From assembly GCA_036395835.1 (NCBI GenBank), contig DASWCW010000313.1:1-38169 (forward strand): a DNA stretch of 38,169 bases, in the 5' to 3' direction. The notes under the pieces are model-generated. The model did no database searches and was not told the DNA's origin. It saw only the letters and a program-made list of their open reading frames with translations. Source of the DNA: AP-16 sp036395835. Lineage in GTDB: Bacteria; Pseudomonadota; Alphaproteobacteria; Rhizobiales; Xanthobacteraceae. The position numbers and the translations under genes are program-made. This document shows positions 20,795-29,237 of this stretch, in pieces. Within the stretch, counting starts at the first letter, position 1. Each line of letters begins with the position of its first letter.

Positions 20795-21778
20795 TCAGCC
20801 CCATAATTCCGGCGTCGGCGGATGGACGAGGCTCCGCTCGTAGCGCAGGCCGTGCGGGCGGTCCCATGCGAGCAGCAAAGGGCCGTCGAGATCGACCACG
20901 CGGGCGCGCTGGGCGAGGAGGTGCGCCGGCGCCATGGCGAGCGAGGTCGAGATCATGCAGCCGACCATGAGGTCGAAGCCGAGGCGCGCGGCCTCGGCCG
21001 CAAGCCGCAACGCCTCGGTGAGCCCGCCGGTCTTGTCGAGCTTGATATTGACGGCGTCGTACTTGCCCACGAGGGCGGCGAGGCTGGCGCAATCATGCAC
21101 GCTTTCATCGGCGCAGATCGGAATGGCATGCGGGAATGCAGCCAGGCATTGATCCGCCCCGGCGGGCACCGGCTGCTCGATCAGCGTGACGCCGGCCTCG
21201 GCGCATGCGGCGAGATTCTCCGCAAGGTTTTCCGGGTTCCAGCCCTCGTTGGCGTCCACGATCAGCTCGCAGCCCGGCGTCGCCGCGCGGATCGCGCGAA
21301 TGCGCTCGGGATCCCCCGCCCCGCCGAGCTTCACCTTCAGGAGCTCCCGCGAGGCGGCTTTCGCCGCGGCCGCCGCCATCGCGTCGGCACGGTCGAGCGA
21401 GATCGTATAGGCGGTGACCAGCGGCCGCGGAGCGGGCAAGCCGGCCAGCGCGTGGGCCGGCTTCCCGGCGCGCTTTGCCTCGAAATCCCAGAACGCGCAG
21501 TCGAGCGCGTTGCGGGCCGCGCCGGCGGGCATGCGCTGCTGGAGCCCGAGGCGGTCGAGCCCGCCGGCGAGCGGCTCTCGCATGGCTTCGACGGCGGCGG
21601 CCACGCCCTCGACGGTCTCCCCGTACCGCCCATAGGGCACGCATTCGCCGCGGCCGCGGCGCCGGCCGTCGGCAAGCTCCGCGACCACGACCTCGGCTGT
21701 TGTCTTTGCGCCGCGTGAGATCGCAAATTTGCCCGCAATCGGCCACTTTTCCAGATGAATGAAGAGCGAGACGGCCAT
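20795..21778 (-). CDS. Dipeptide epimerase (enolase superfamily, L-Ala-D/L-Glu epimerase-like)
   Basis: A 327-residue muconate-lactonizing-subgroup enolase superfamily enzyme. Catalytic and metal residues are visible: Lys148-x-Lys150 in LLKVKLGG, Asp175 in LIVDANEGW, Glu201 in TLIEQPVPAG, Asp224 in CADESVHD and the second-face lysine in NIKLDKTGG, followed by MVGCMISTSLAMAPA. NIKLDKTGG with GCM is the pattern of L-Ala-D/L-Glu and related dipeptide epimerases, which recycle murein peptides. ATG 21778 starts MAVSLFIHLEKW, matching the capping domain; a longer in-frame reading adds only Arg/Pro-rich residues. It is divergent from the Mla operon and 96 bp from cheZ. Dipeptide specificity is not readable from sequence. 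Confidence 0.9.
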   Translation of the reverse strand: MAVSLFIHLEKWPIAGKFAISRGAKTTAEVVVAELADGRRRGRGECVPYGRYGETVEGVAAAVEAMREPLAGGLDRLGLQQRMPAGAARNALDCAFWDFEAKRAGKPAHALAGLPAPRPLVTAYTISLDRADAMAAAAAKAASRELLKVKLGGAGDPERIRAIRAATPGCELIVDANEGWNPENLAENLAACAEAGVTLIEQPVPAGADQCLAAFPHAIPICADESVHDCASLAALVGKYDAVNIKLDKTGGLTEALRLAAEAARLGFDLMVGCMISTSLAMAPAHLLAQRARVVDLDGPLLLAWDRPHGLRYERSLVHPPTPELWG

Positions 21779-21883
21779 GACCGAAAAACCGCGGAACCCT
21801 CGACAGGGCCGGCGAGGAATGGTCAATAGGCCCAAGGGGGGCGCGGCTCAAGCGAGCGCCGACGCCGTCACGGGGAAGCCTAA

Positions 21884-23026
21884 ATGCTGCAGGTCCGGGA
21901 GCCCTTGCTCAGGAGCGCCGCGCACGGCGATTGGGTGGAATTCGCCGCGGCCGGCGCCTGGACGGCCGAGCACGCCCATGACCTCGAGCCGCTCGTCGAG
22001 CAGGCGGAGCGTGAGCCCCTGTCCGTCCGTGCGGTCGGCATCGACATGAGCCGGGTCGAGCGCATCGACACCTTCGGGGCATGGCTGCTGGAGCGGCTGA
22101 TCCGCGCGTTCCGCGCGGCGGGGTGCCAGATCAAGATCGTCGGCTTGTCGGATCGCTACGACGGCCTGATCAAGGAGCTCCATCAAGTCAATCTGCAGCC
22201 GGCGCGCACCGTCCGGACCGAGAGCCGGCTGGCGGCGGCGCTAGCGATGGTCGGCCGGACCATGTTCGAGGTCTGGCGCGATCTCGTGGATTTCGCCCGC
22301 ATGCTGGGCGAACTCATTACGGTGGGGCTACGGGTGGCGGCGCGGCCGCAGACGTTCCGGCTCACGTCCACGGTCCATCAGCTCGAGCGGGTCGGCTGGC
22401 GGGCCGTTCCCATCGTCCTGCTGATCACGTTCCTGATCGGGTCGATCCTGGCGCAGCAGGGTATCTTCCATTTCCGCAAATTCGGCGCCGATATCTACGT
22501 GATCGATATGGTCGGCGTTCTCGTATTGCGCGAGGTCGGCGTGATCATTGTCGCCGTCATGGTCGCCGGACGATCGGGCAGCGCCTATACGGCCGAGCTC
22601 GGCTCCATGAAGATGCGCGAGGAGATCGACGCGCTGCGCACGATGGGCTTCGATCCGACCGAAGTCCTGATCCTGCCGCGCATCGTTGCGCTGCTCATCG
22701 CCGTGCCGATCCTGACGTTCCTGGGCTCGATGTCGGCGATCTACGGCGGCGCGCTGGTCGCCTGGGGCTACGGCGGCATCAATCCGGACGTGTTTCTCTC
22801 CCGCCTCAAGGAGGCGATCTCGCTCGATACCTTCGAGGTCGGCATGATCAAGGCGCCGTTCATGGCGCTGGTGATCGGCATCGTCGCCTGCGTCGAGGGC
22901 TTCAAGGTCGAGGGCAGCGCGGAATCGCTCGGCCTGCACACCACCGCCTCGGTGGTGAAAGCGATCTTTCTCGTCATCGTGTTCGACGGCCTGTTCGCCA
23001 TGTTCTTCGCGTCGATCGGGAAATGA
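21884..23026 (+). CDS. mlaE: MlaE-type lipid ABC permease with N-terminal STAS domain
   Basis: A 380-residue inner-membrane permease. The first ~100 residues are a STAS-like domain (VRAVGIDMSRVERIDTFGAWLLERLIRAF), which in the E. coli system is a separate protein, MlaB; here it is fused. The MlaE part has VGWRAVPIVLLITFLIGSILAQQG, REVGVIIVAVMVAGRSGSAYTAELGSMKMREEIDALRTMGFDP and several membrane helices to the end. It works with the ATPase and MCE proteins to move phospholipids or other lipids between inner and outer membranes. ATG 21884 follows GGGGAAG. It is the first gene of a four-gene operon; the ATPase gene starts 4 bp after its stop. Confidence 0.93.
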   Translation: MLQVREPLLRSAAHGDWVEFAAAGAWTAEHAHDLEPLVEQAEREPLSVRAVGIDMSRVERIDTFGAWLLERLIRAFRAAGCQIKIVGLSDRYDGLIKELHQVNLQPARTVRTESRLAAALAMVGRTMFEVWRDLVDFARMLGELITVGLRVAARPQTFRLTSTVHQLERVGWRAVPIVLLITFLIGSILAQQGIFHFRKFGADIYVIDMVGVLVLREVGVIIVAVMVAGRSGSAYTAELGSMKMREEIDALRTMGFDPTEVLILPRIVALLIAVPILTFLGSMSAIYGGALVAWGYGGINPDVFLSRLKEAISLDTFEVGMIKAPFMALVIGIVACVEGFKVEGSAESLGLHTTASVVKAIFLVIVFDGLFAMFFASIGK

Positions 23027-23030
23027 GCTG

Positions 23031-23831
23031 ATGTCGGCCGCTACGAACGGCGTTGCCATCCGGGTGCGCGACCTCGTCGTCGGCTTCGGCAGCGCCCGCA
23101 TCCTCAACCAGCTTTCGCTCGACGTATTTCGCGGCGAGGTTCTCGGCTTCGTCGGCGGCTCGGGCCAGGGCAAGTCGGTGCTGATGCGCACCATCATCGG
23201 CTTGGTGCCGAAGCGCGAGGGAACGATCGAAGTATTCGGGGTCGATCTCGGGCGCGCGAGCGCCGAGGAACGCCAGGCGACCGAGCGGCGCTGGGGCATC
23301 CTGTTCCAGCAGGGCGCGTTGTTTTCCTCGCTCACCGTGCGTCAGAACGTGCAGTTCCCGATGCGGGAATATCTCGGCATCTCCGATCGCCTGCTGGAAG
23401 AGATCGCGGTCGCGAAGCTGGAGATGGTGGGGCTGAAGGCTGACGTGGTCGACAAATTTCCCTCCGAGCTGTCCGGCGGCATGATCAAGCGCGTCGCGCT
23501 CGCCCGCGCGCTCGCGCTCGACCCCGAGATCGTGTTCCTGGACGAGCCGACCTCGGGGCTGGACCCGATCGGGGCCGCGGATTTCGACAACCTGATCCGC
23601 ACCCTACAGCAGACTTTGGGCCTGACGGTTTTCATGGTAACGCATGACCTGGACAGCCTGTACAGCATCTGCGACCGCATCGCCGCGCTCGCGGACGGCA
23701 AGGTCATCGCCGTAGGCCCGATGGCGACGATGCTGGCTTCGGAGCATCCCTGGCTGAAAGCCTATTTCCATGGGCAGCGCAGCCGGGTAGCGGCGGCCGC
23801 AGGGGCGGCGGCGGCAATGGGGACGGTGTAG
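23031..23831 (+). CDS. mlaF: MlaF-type lipid ABC transporter ATPase
   Basis: A 266-residue ATP-binding subunit. Walker A is GGSGQGKS at 42-49, followed by the Q-loop region GILFQQGALFSSLTV, the ABC signature LSGGMIKRVALARALA, Walker B IVFLDEPTSGLDP and the switch VTHDLDSLYSICDRIA. The signature LSGGM is characteristic of MlaF/Ttg2A ATPases. The C-terminus (RVAAAAGAAAAMGTV) is a short Ala-rich tail. The gene is second in the operon, 4 bp after the permease and 17 bp before the MCE gene, and the protein would drive lipid transport by ATP hydrolysis on the cytoplasmic face. Confidence 0.95.
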   Translation: MSAATNGVAIRVRDLVVGFGSARILNQLSLDVFRGEVLGFVGGSGQGKSVLMRTIIGLVPKREGTIEVFGVDLGRASAEERQATERRWGILFQQGALFSSLTVRQNVQFPMREYLGISDRLLEEIAVAKLEMVGLKADVVDKFPSELSGGMIKRVALARALALDPEIVFLDEPTSGLDPIGAADFDNLIRTLQQTLGLTVFMVTHDLDSLYSICDRIAALADGKVIAVGPMATMLASEHPWLKAYFHGQRSRVAAAAGAAAAMGTV

Positions 23832-23848
23832 GGGAAGGACGGGGTGGG

Positions 23849-24715
23849 ATGGAAACCAGAGCCAATTACGTGCTGATCGGCGCGTTCACGCTCGCCGTCG
23901 TCGCTGCGGCGTTCGGGTTCGTGTACTGGTTCTCGAATCTCGGCGACCACGGGGTGCGCGAGACTTACCGGGTGGTGTTCGACGGCACCGTGTCGGGGCT
24001 TCGCACCGGGTCGTCCGTGCTGTTCAACGGCATTCGCGTCGGCGAGGTCACCGAGCTCAAGCTCAATCCCACCAACCCCCGGCAGGTGGTGGCGACGATG
24101 GCGGTCGAGCCCAAGACTCCGGTGCGGGCGGATACCACCATCAGCCTGGATTTCCAGGGGCTGACCGGGATCGCCTCGATCTCGCTCAAGGGCGGCACGC
24201 CCGGCGCCGCGACCTTGCCGATCGCCCAGGACGGCGGGCCGCCGCTGCTGCTCGCCGATGCGGGCGCGACCCAGGACATCACCCAGGCTGCGCGCGAGGT
24301 GCTGCGCAAGGTCGACAATTTCTTTGCCGAGAGCGAAGGCCCGCTGCGCAGCGCGATCCGCAATCTCGATACCTTCAGCTCCACCTTGGCCAAGAACTCG
24401 GAGCGGATCGATCACGTGATCGCCGGGGTCGAAGGCCTGTTCGGCGCCGACGGCAAGGGCGACATCAACGAGGCGGTCCACTCGCTCAAGGCGCTGGCCG
24501 ACAATCTCGACAAGCGCACTGCGGACATCACCGCCGGGGTGACGCGTTTCACCGGATCGGGACTGCGCGAATGGGAAGCGCTCGCGCTCGACGGCCGGCG
24601 CACCCTTTCCGATCTCGATCGCGCCATCAAGAACTTGGACCGCAATCCGCAGCGGGTCATCTTCGGCGGCAGCGGCACGAGCGGCGCGGTGCCGGAGTAC
24701 AACGGCAGGCGCTGA
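23849..24715 (+). CDS. mlaD: MlaD-type MCE domain protein
   Basis: A 288-residue periplasm-facing protein anchored by one N-terminal helix (YVLIGAFTLAVVAAAFGFVYWF, about 7-28). One MCE domain follows (about 40-125): YRVVFDGTVSGLRTGSSVLFNGIRVGEVTELKL and DTTISLDFQGLTGIASISLKGG. The remainder is a helical region (VLRKVDNFFAESEGPLRSAIRNLDTFSSTLAKNSERIDHVI) that would extend into the periplasm. MCE proteins form hexameric rings that bind and guide lipids. It is the third gene of the operon, with the lipoprotein gene 22 bp on. It is longer than E. coli MlaD (about 183), as expected for the alphaproteobacterial type. Confidence 0.92.
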   Translation: METRANYVLIGAFTLAVVAAAFGFVYWFSNLGDHGVRETYRVVFDGTVSGLRTGSSVLFNGIRVGEVTELKLNPTNPRQVVATMAVEPKTPVRADTTISLDFQGLTGIASISLKGGTPGAATLPIAQDGGPPLLLADAGATQDITQAAREVLRKVDNFFAESEGPLRSAIRNLDTFSSTLAKNSERIDHVIAGVEGLFGADGKGDINEAVHSLKALADNLDKRTADITAGVTRFTGSGLREWEALALDGRRTLSDLDRAIKNLDRNPQRVIFGGSGTSGAVPEYNGRR

Positions 24716-24737
24716 CCGGCGGCTGCGGCAGAGGGGG

Positions 24738-25343
24738 ATGGCGGTGAACGTACTTGGGCGGCGTTCCCGAGCCATGCGAGCGGCCGTATTGCTCGCGTTT
24801 GCAGCCGCGCTTTCGGCATGCGGCGGGCAGGCTCCGCCCACCTTCGATCTCAACTCGCCGCAGACGCTCGCCAAGGCACGCGGCTCGCCGCGCGGCCAGC
24901 TGGTCGTCGTCGAGCCCACCGCGCTCTCGGTGCTCAACACCGATCGCATCGTGGTGCGCACCCGGGGCGAGATCGCGTATCTCTCCCGCGCCCAATGGAG
25001 CGACCGACTGCCGCGGCTGGTGCAGAGCCGGATCGTCGAAGGGTTCGAGAACGGCAGCCGGCTGCGCGCGGTGGGAACCCCGGGCGACAAGCTCGCCGCG
25101 GATTATCAGCTCGTCACCGACGTGCGCGCCTTCCACGTGTCGGTCGCCTCCGAGCCGATGGCCGAAGTCGAGATCTCGGCCAAGATGGTGTCCGACCGGG
25201 GCGGCCGCGTGCTCGCCACCAAGGTGTTCCGCGCCAGCGTTCCCGCCGCCTCGACCGAGGGCCCGGACGCGGTGAACGCGCTCGACGAGGCGTTCCAGCG
25301 CGTCATCACCGATCTGGTGGCCTGGGCCTCCCACGTGGTGTAA
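24738..25343 (+). CDS. ABC-type transport auxiliary lipoprotein (PqiC/LinL-like)
   Basis: A 201-residue lipoprotein. The leader MAVNVLGRRSRAMRAAVLLAFAAALSAC has a clear lipobox (LSA-Cys28). The mature part fits the auxiliary lipoprotein family found at the end of MCE operons: FDLNSPQTLAKARGSPRGQLVVVEPTALSVLNTDRIVV, then YLSRAQWSDRLPRLVQSRIVEGFEN and ADYQLVTDVRAFHVS. These proteins are thought to sit in the outer membrane and dock the MCE bridge. A GAGGGGG ribosome-binding site precedes ATG 24738; ATG 24774 is an alternative. It is last in the operon; the 110-bp gap after it shows no clear terminator. Confidence 0.88.
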   Translation: MAVNVLGRRSRAMRAAVLLAFAAALSACGGQAPPTFDLNSPQTLAKARGSPRGQLVVVEPTALSVLNTDRIVVRTRGEIAYLSRAQWSDRLPRLVQSRIVEGFENGSRLRAVGTPGDKLAADYQLVTDVRAFHVSVASEPMAEVEISAKMVSDRGGRVLATKVFRASVPAASTEGPDAVNALDEAFQRVITDLVAWASHVV

Positions 25344-25453
25344 GGCGGGCGCAGCGCGCGTCGGTCGGGATTGGCGGAAGAATGCGGGCCGCAACACAGC
25401 CGGCGATCTCGAGACGGTGAGGACGAGAACATCCGCGAGCCAGTGAGGGGGTG

Positions 25454-26281
25454 ATGAGAAGGTCGGGGGTCTGCTTTGTCGCGTTGGCGGCGCTGTCGAT
25501 TTCTGCAACCATAGCCTCGGCACAAACCACGTCCGGCGTCGACAGGCTCTACATCCTCAATTGCGGCGAAGGCGTCGCCGGCGACATTTCCCGCTGGTCG
25601 CCCGGCGTCGACGTCGGCAAATCCATGGATTTCGTCGACAATTGCTACCTGATTCATCACGCCCAGGGCTGGCTGCTCTGGGACACCGGCGTCACCGATG
25701 CCACCGCGGCGATGCCGCAGGGCCAGGCGCCGGCCGATCCGCGCATGACGCACTGGCGGCGGCCGAAGACGCTCGCCTCGCAGCTCGACGCGGTCGGGGT
25801 GAAGCCCGCGGAAATCAAATATCTCGCCGTCTCGCATACCCATCCGGACCACATCGGCAATGTGGAGCTGTTCCCGCAGGTCATGCTGCTGGTGCAGAAG
25901 GCCGAATACGAATGGCCGAGCCCGCTCGGCGTCGGCCGCTTCAAGCCGGAGCATCCGGTGACCAAGCTCGAAGGCGACCACGACGTATTCGGCGACGGCA
26001 GCGTGACGATCGTCGCGACCCCGGGACACACGCCCGGCCACCAGTCGCTGCTGGTGAAATTGCCGAAGACCGGGGCGCTGGTGCTCTCGGGCGATGCCGT
26101 GCACTTCAAGAGCAATTGGGAAAATCGCCGCGTCCCTTCGAACAACACCGACAAGGACCAGACGCTGGCCTCGATGCAGCGCATCGCCGATTTGTTGGCG
26201 AAGGAGAAAGCCCAGCTCTGGATCAATCACGACAGGGCGCAGCGCGACAGCCTGAAGCTGGGGCCCGAATTCTACGATTGA
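25454..26281 (+). CDS. Exported metallo-beta-lactamase-fold hydrolase (lactonase-like)
   Basis: A 275-residue MBL-fold enzyme with a Sec signal peptide (cleavage after ASA, residue 23). The metal motif HxHxDH is SHTHPDHIGN (His128, His130, Asp132, His133), followed by TPGHTPGHQSLLV and LSGDAVHF, which supply further ligands. The arrangement, including DFVDNCYLIHHAQGWLLWDTG, is that of the N-acyl homoserine lactone lactonase-like branch (AttM/AiiA relatives), and many exported members exist with unknown substrates. ATG 25454 has GAGG about 5 bases upstream; the GTG three bases earlier is less likely. A strong terminator follows 29 bp after the stop. Quorum quenching is possible but unproven. 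Confidence 0.88.
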   Translation: MRRSGVCFVALAALSISATIASAQTTSGVDRLYILNCGEGVAGDISRWSPGVDVGKSMDFVDNCYLIHHAQGWLLWDTGVTDATAAMPQGQAPADPRMTHWRRPKTLASQLDAVGVKPAEIKYLAVSHTHPDHIGNVELFPQVMLLVQKAEYEWPSPLGVGRFKPEHPVTKLEGDHDVFGDGSVTIVATPGHTPGHQSLLVKLPKTGALVLSGDAVHFKSNWENRRVPSNNTDKDQTLASMQRIADLLAKEKAQLWINHDRAQRDSLKLGPEFYD

Positions 26282-26310
26282 GGGGAGCGCTGGCTGCTCG
26301 AGTACATTGA

Positions 26311-26340
26311 CAAAAAGGCGCGCCGAGGCGCGCCTTTTTG
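26311..26340. terminator. Bidirectional intrinsic terminator after the MBL-fold gene
   Basis: A perfect 13-bp inverted repeat: caaaaaggcgcgc (26311-26323), loop cgag, gcgcgcctttttg (26328-26340). The T run follows a GC-rich stem, and the A run on the other side makes it work in both directions. A near copy sits at 29332-29361 in the same orientation, together with the adjoining gene end (see 26368-26405). Confidence 0.85.
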
Positions 26341-26367
26341 TTTCAGGGCGTGAGCCGCCGCCCCGCG

Positions 26368-26405
26368 ACTCGAACCGTCCGGCGGCATGGGCGAGCATCT
26401 TGTAG
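26368..26405 (-). pseudogene. Decayed duplicate of the 3' end of the coiled-coil gene
   Basis: Read on the minus strand this stretch encodes Y-K-M-L-A-H-A-A-G-R-F-E, the same ending as the intact coiled-coil gene that stops at 29380 (Y-T-M-L-A-H-A-A-G-R-F-E-stop). Of 38 bases, 33 match and most differences are silent; the stop TAG has become TCG. Upstream (toward 26,420) the frame is shifted by one base and similarity fades. A terminator like that of the intact gene adjoins both copies. It is therefore a gene-end remnant in direct orientation about 3.0 kb from the intact copy. Confidence 0.72.
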
Positions 26406-26452
26406 CAAGGCCGGTTTTTCGCGGATGGTCGGCGTCGAAGGTCAAATCGACA

Positions 26453-26469
26453 CCGGTATGCTATACCGG
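26453..26469. promoter_or_regulatory. 17-bp palindrome, possible operator
   Basis: ccggtat-gct-ataccgg is a perfect 7-bp inverted repeat with a 3-base spacer. Its GGTAT/ATACC arms recall GntR-family operators. It lies between the gene-end remnant and the MHS transporter's stop codon, where no intact promoter target exists, so it may be a relic. The rest of the 275-bp gap holds the terminator and the remnant. Confidence 0.35.
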
Positions 26470-26556
26470 AGCGATCATGGCTCGTCCAGCATCGCCGCTG
26501 GACGATCGCTGCTTCAGCTCAGCCGCACCAAGAAGACGGCCTCATGCTATATCGCG

Positions 26557-27849
26557 TCAGCGCAACGGCTCGAACGCCGTCTCGCGGATTCTGAGCACGA
26601 CGAGAAACGTGATGGTCGCCGCCGCGATGAGGTAGTAGGCCGGCGCCAGGTTGCTGCCGGTCACGCCGATCAGCCAAGTCGCGATAAAGGGCGCGAAGCC
26701 GCCGAACACCGCGACCGCGATGTTGTAGCCGATCGACAAGGCGGTGTAGCGCACGCGGGTCGGCAAGATTTCGGAATAGGTCGCCGGGCATGCTCCGGAA
26801 AAGAACGATAGAAATACGATCATCAGCATCTGGGCCGTCAGTGCCAGCGCAGCGCTCCCCGAGGACGCCATCATAAAAAGCGGGTAGGCGAGGACGATAT
26901 ACCCACCGGAGGAAAGCAGCAGCAGCGGCTTGCGGCCGATCCGGTCGGACAATGCGCCCCAGATCGGGATCAAAATCACGAAGACCAGCAGGCAGCTTGT
27001 GCCGATCCACAGCGCCGAGGATTGCGGCAGCTTTGCAACCGACACGATGTAGCTGGTCATGTAGATGATCGGTATGTAGTAGGCCACGGTGTTGTGCAGC
27101 GTGAGGCCGAAGATCGTCAGGGTCTCCCGGCGATACTTGGTCACGGTCTCGATCAGCGGCGCCTTGGCGACTTCCCCGTGCTGCTCGATCTCGGTGAACT
27201 TGGGAGTGTCGGCGAGCCGCCAGCGCAGATAGGCCCCGAGGATGCCGACCAGAATGCCGAGCAGAAACGGAATCCGCCACCCCCAAGAAAGGAGGGCTTC
27301 GGGCGAAAGCATCGAGCTGATGAGCGCGGCGCTGAGCGAGCCCAGCAGGAAACCCGAGCCGACGCTAACCTGTTGCCAGGAGCCGATGAAACCGCGCTGT
27401 CCTTCCGGCGCGTATTCCACGATATAAGAGGTCGACCCGCCCCACTCGCCACCGGCGGACAGCCCCTGCAACAGCCTGGCGATCACCAGCAGGATGGGTG
27501 CCAGGACGCCGGCTTGGGCGTAGGTCGGCAGCAGCCCGATCGCAAGGGTCGAAAAAGCCATGAGGAAAATGACGGCGCTCAGGGCCAAGCGTCTGCCAAA
27601 TCGATCGCCATAGATGCCAAACAGGATCGAGCCGATCGGCCGCATGACGAAGCCGACGCCGAAGACGGCAAAGGCCTTCAGCAACGATATGGTCTTGTCC
27701 TCGCCTGGGAAGAAAAGCTGCGAGATCGTCGTGGCAAAATAGCCGTAGACGCCGAAATCGAACCACTCGAGCACGTTGCCGATCGTGCCGGCGATGACCG
27801 CTTTTCGATTTTCGGCCATCGTCGGCGTGGTAAGCGTAGCGGTACTCAT
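26557..27849 (-). CDS. MFS transporter, metabolite:H+ symporter (MHS) family
   Basis: A 430-residue proton symporter related to ProP, ShiA and KgtP. Typical MHS sequences are AVIAGTIGNVLEWFDFGVYGYFA in helix 1, FAVFGVGFVMRPIGSILFGIYGDRFGRRLAL (loop 2-3), RLLQGLSAGGEWGGSTSYIVEYAPEGQRGF in helix 4, and the repeat GALSDRIGRKPLLLLSSGG between helices 8 and 9. Start ATG 27849 is preceded by GGGGGG. It is divergent from the amidohydrolase gene, with 126 bp between starts, suggesting shared control and a joint role in uptake and hydrolysis of the same compound (inference). By eye its base composition is a little less GC-rich than neighbouring genes, and it lies inside the segment bounded by duplicated gene ends. 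Confidence 0.92.
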   Translation of the reverse strand: MSTATLTTPTMAENRKAVIAGTIGNVLEWFDFGVYGYFATTISQLFFPGEDKTISLLKAFAVFGVGFVMRPIGSILFGIYGDRFGRRLALSAVIFLMAFSTLAIGLLPTYAQAGVLAPILLVIARLLQGLSAGGEWGGSTSYIVEYAPEGQRGFIGSWQQVSVGSGFLLGSLSAALISSMLSPEALLSWGWRIPFLLGILVGILGAYLRWRLADTPKFTEIEQHGEVAKAPLIETVTKYRRETLTIFGLTLHNTVAYYIPIIYMTSYIVSVAKLPQSSALWIGTSCLLVFVILIPIWGALSDRIGRKPLLLLSSGGYIVLAYPLFMMASSGSAALALTAQMLMIVFLSFFSGACPATYSEILPTRVRYTALSIGYNIAVAVFGGFAPFIATWLIGVTGSNLAPAYYLIAAATITFLVVLRIRETAFEPLR

Positions 27850-27975
27850 GACGCCCCCCGGCTATCTTGGCGGCACAGCTGTGGTCGAAAGACTACGAGG
27901 GGCAGGCCCGGCTGTCCATTGAGAACCGGAGCGGCGAAGCATTTTTGTCTCGTCCTTGTCCACAGTGGGGGGCGC

Positions 27976-29217
27976 ATGGATCTCATCATCCGCGACGTAC
28001 GCCTAGCCGATCGAACGTTCGATGAACCCATGGACATCGGCATCCGGAATGGTCGCATCGTCGCGATCGAACGTCGGCTCGCCGCCGACGCCCAAATCTA
28101 TGATGGCCACGGGTGCCTCGCCTGCGCCGGGCTGATCGAGAGCCATATCCATCTCGACAAGTCGCGCATCATCGATCGTTGCCCGCCGCAGGAGGGGCGG
28201 GAGGCCAACCCGGTGAGGCGTGTGGCGCCCCTGAAGAAGAGCATGACGCTCGAGGATGTGCGCATGCGCGCGGCGCGCACGCTCGAGCAATGCGTGCTCC
28301 ACGGAACGACGCGCATGCGCACGCAGGTGGAGGTCGACCCGGGCATCGGCATGCGCGGCTTCGAGGCAGTGCAGTCGCTCATCGATGACTACCGCTGGGC
28401 GATCGACATCGAGATTTGCGTCTTTCCGCAGGAGGGGCTCACCAATTACCCCGGCACCGATGAGCTCCTGGTGGAGGCATTGAAACGCGGGGCGAAGGTG
28501 ATCGGCGGCGCGCCGCGCTATGACACCGATCATGCCGGGCAGCTCAAACGCATCTTCGCGCTGGCGCGCGAGTTCGACGTCGACATCGACGTCCATCTCG
28601 ACGTCGGAAACACGCCCGATGCGATGGACATCCATCTTGTTCGCGAGTTGACGGAGAGACACAAGCGCGGTGGTCGCGTCGTCGTCGGCCACATGGCGAA
28701 GCTCTCGACGATGCCGCGCGATCAGATGGCGGCGCTGGCGCGCTCTCTCGCCGATACCGGGATCGCAGTCACGGTTTTGCCCGCGACCGACCTCTTCCTG
28801 ATGGGGCGCGATCAGGACCACAACGTTCGCCGAGGGGTTGCCGATGCCAATTTGCTCATCGAGCAGGGCGTCAACTGTTCGCTTTCCTCCAACAACATCC
28901 TCAATCCGGCGACGCCTTATGGCGACTGCTCGCTGATCCGCATGGCCAATCTTTACGCCAACGTGCTCCAGGTCGAAGGCGCGTCGCGGCTGCGCGAGTG
29001 CTTCGCCATGCTCACCGAAGGTTCGGCGCGGCTGCTCAACTTGAAGGATTACGGACTTTCGCTCGGCAATCCCGCCGACGTTGTCGTTCTCGACGCACGC
29101 TCACCGGAGCAGGCGATCGCCGAAATCTCGCAGCCCATGGCCGTCTTCAAGCGCGGCCGGCGCACCGTCATCCGGCATCCGCCGGAGCTGCTGCGGCCGG
29201 GCGGGCTGGCGTCCTGA
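27976..29217 (+). CDS. Cytosine deaminase-like amidohydrolase with atypical active site
   Basis: A 413-residue TIM-barrel amidohydrolase closest in layout to cytosine deaminase (CodA). Metal-binding His57 and His59 are in ESHIHLDKS, His207 in DIDVHLDV and His239 in VVVGHMAKL; the C-terminal SARLLNLKDYGLSLGNPADVVVLDA is the CodA-like ending. However, the last metal-site Asp of CodA (GHDD) is matched here by SSNN (304-307), and the catalytic Glu after the third His (HCDE) is replaced by Val (HLDV). The enzyme may therefore use a different mechanism or substrate, perhaps an N-substituted pyrimidine or triazine-like amine. ATG 27976 follows GTGGGGGG. It is divergent from an MHS transporter that probably imports the substrate. 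Confidence 0.85.
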   Translation: MDLIIRDVRLADRTFDEPMDIGIRNGRIVAIERRLAADAQIYDGHGCLACAGLIESHIHLDKSRIIDRCPPQEGREANPVRRVAPLKKSMTLEDVRMRAARTLEQCVLHGTTRMRTQVEVDPGIGMRGFEAVQSLIDDYRWAIDIEICVFPQEGLTNYPGTDELLVEALKRGAKVIGGAPRYDTDHAGQLKRIFALAREFDVDIDVHLDVGNTPDAMDIHLVRELTERHKRGGRVVVGHMAKLSTMPRDQMAALARSLADTGIAVTVLPATDLFLMGRDQDHNVRRGVADANLLIEQGVNCSLSSNNILNPATPYGDCSLIRMANLYANVLQVEGASRLRECFAMLTEGSARLLNLKDYGLSLGNPADVVVLDARSPEQAIAEISQPMAVFKRGRRTVIRHPPELLRPGGLAS

Positions 29218-29237
29218 AGCACGATCCCGGACCGTAG

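Noticed and set aside
21884..25343. Toluene-tolerance (Ttg2) solvent efflux operon
   Set aside because: Same family, but Mla/MCE lipid transport is the better-supported function; nothing in the sequence points to solvent export.
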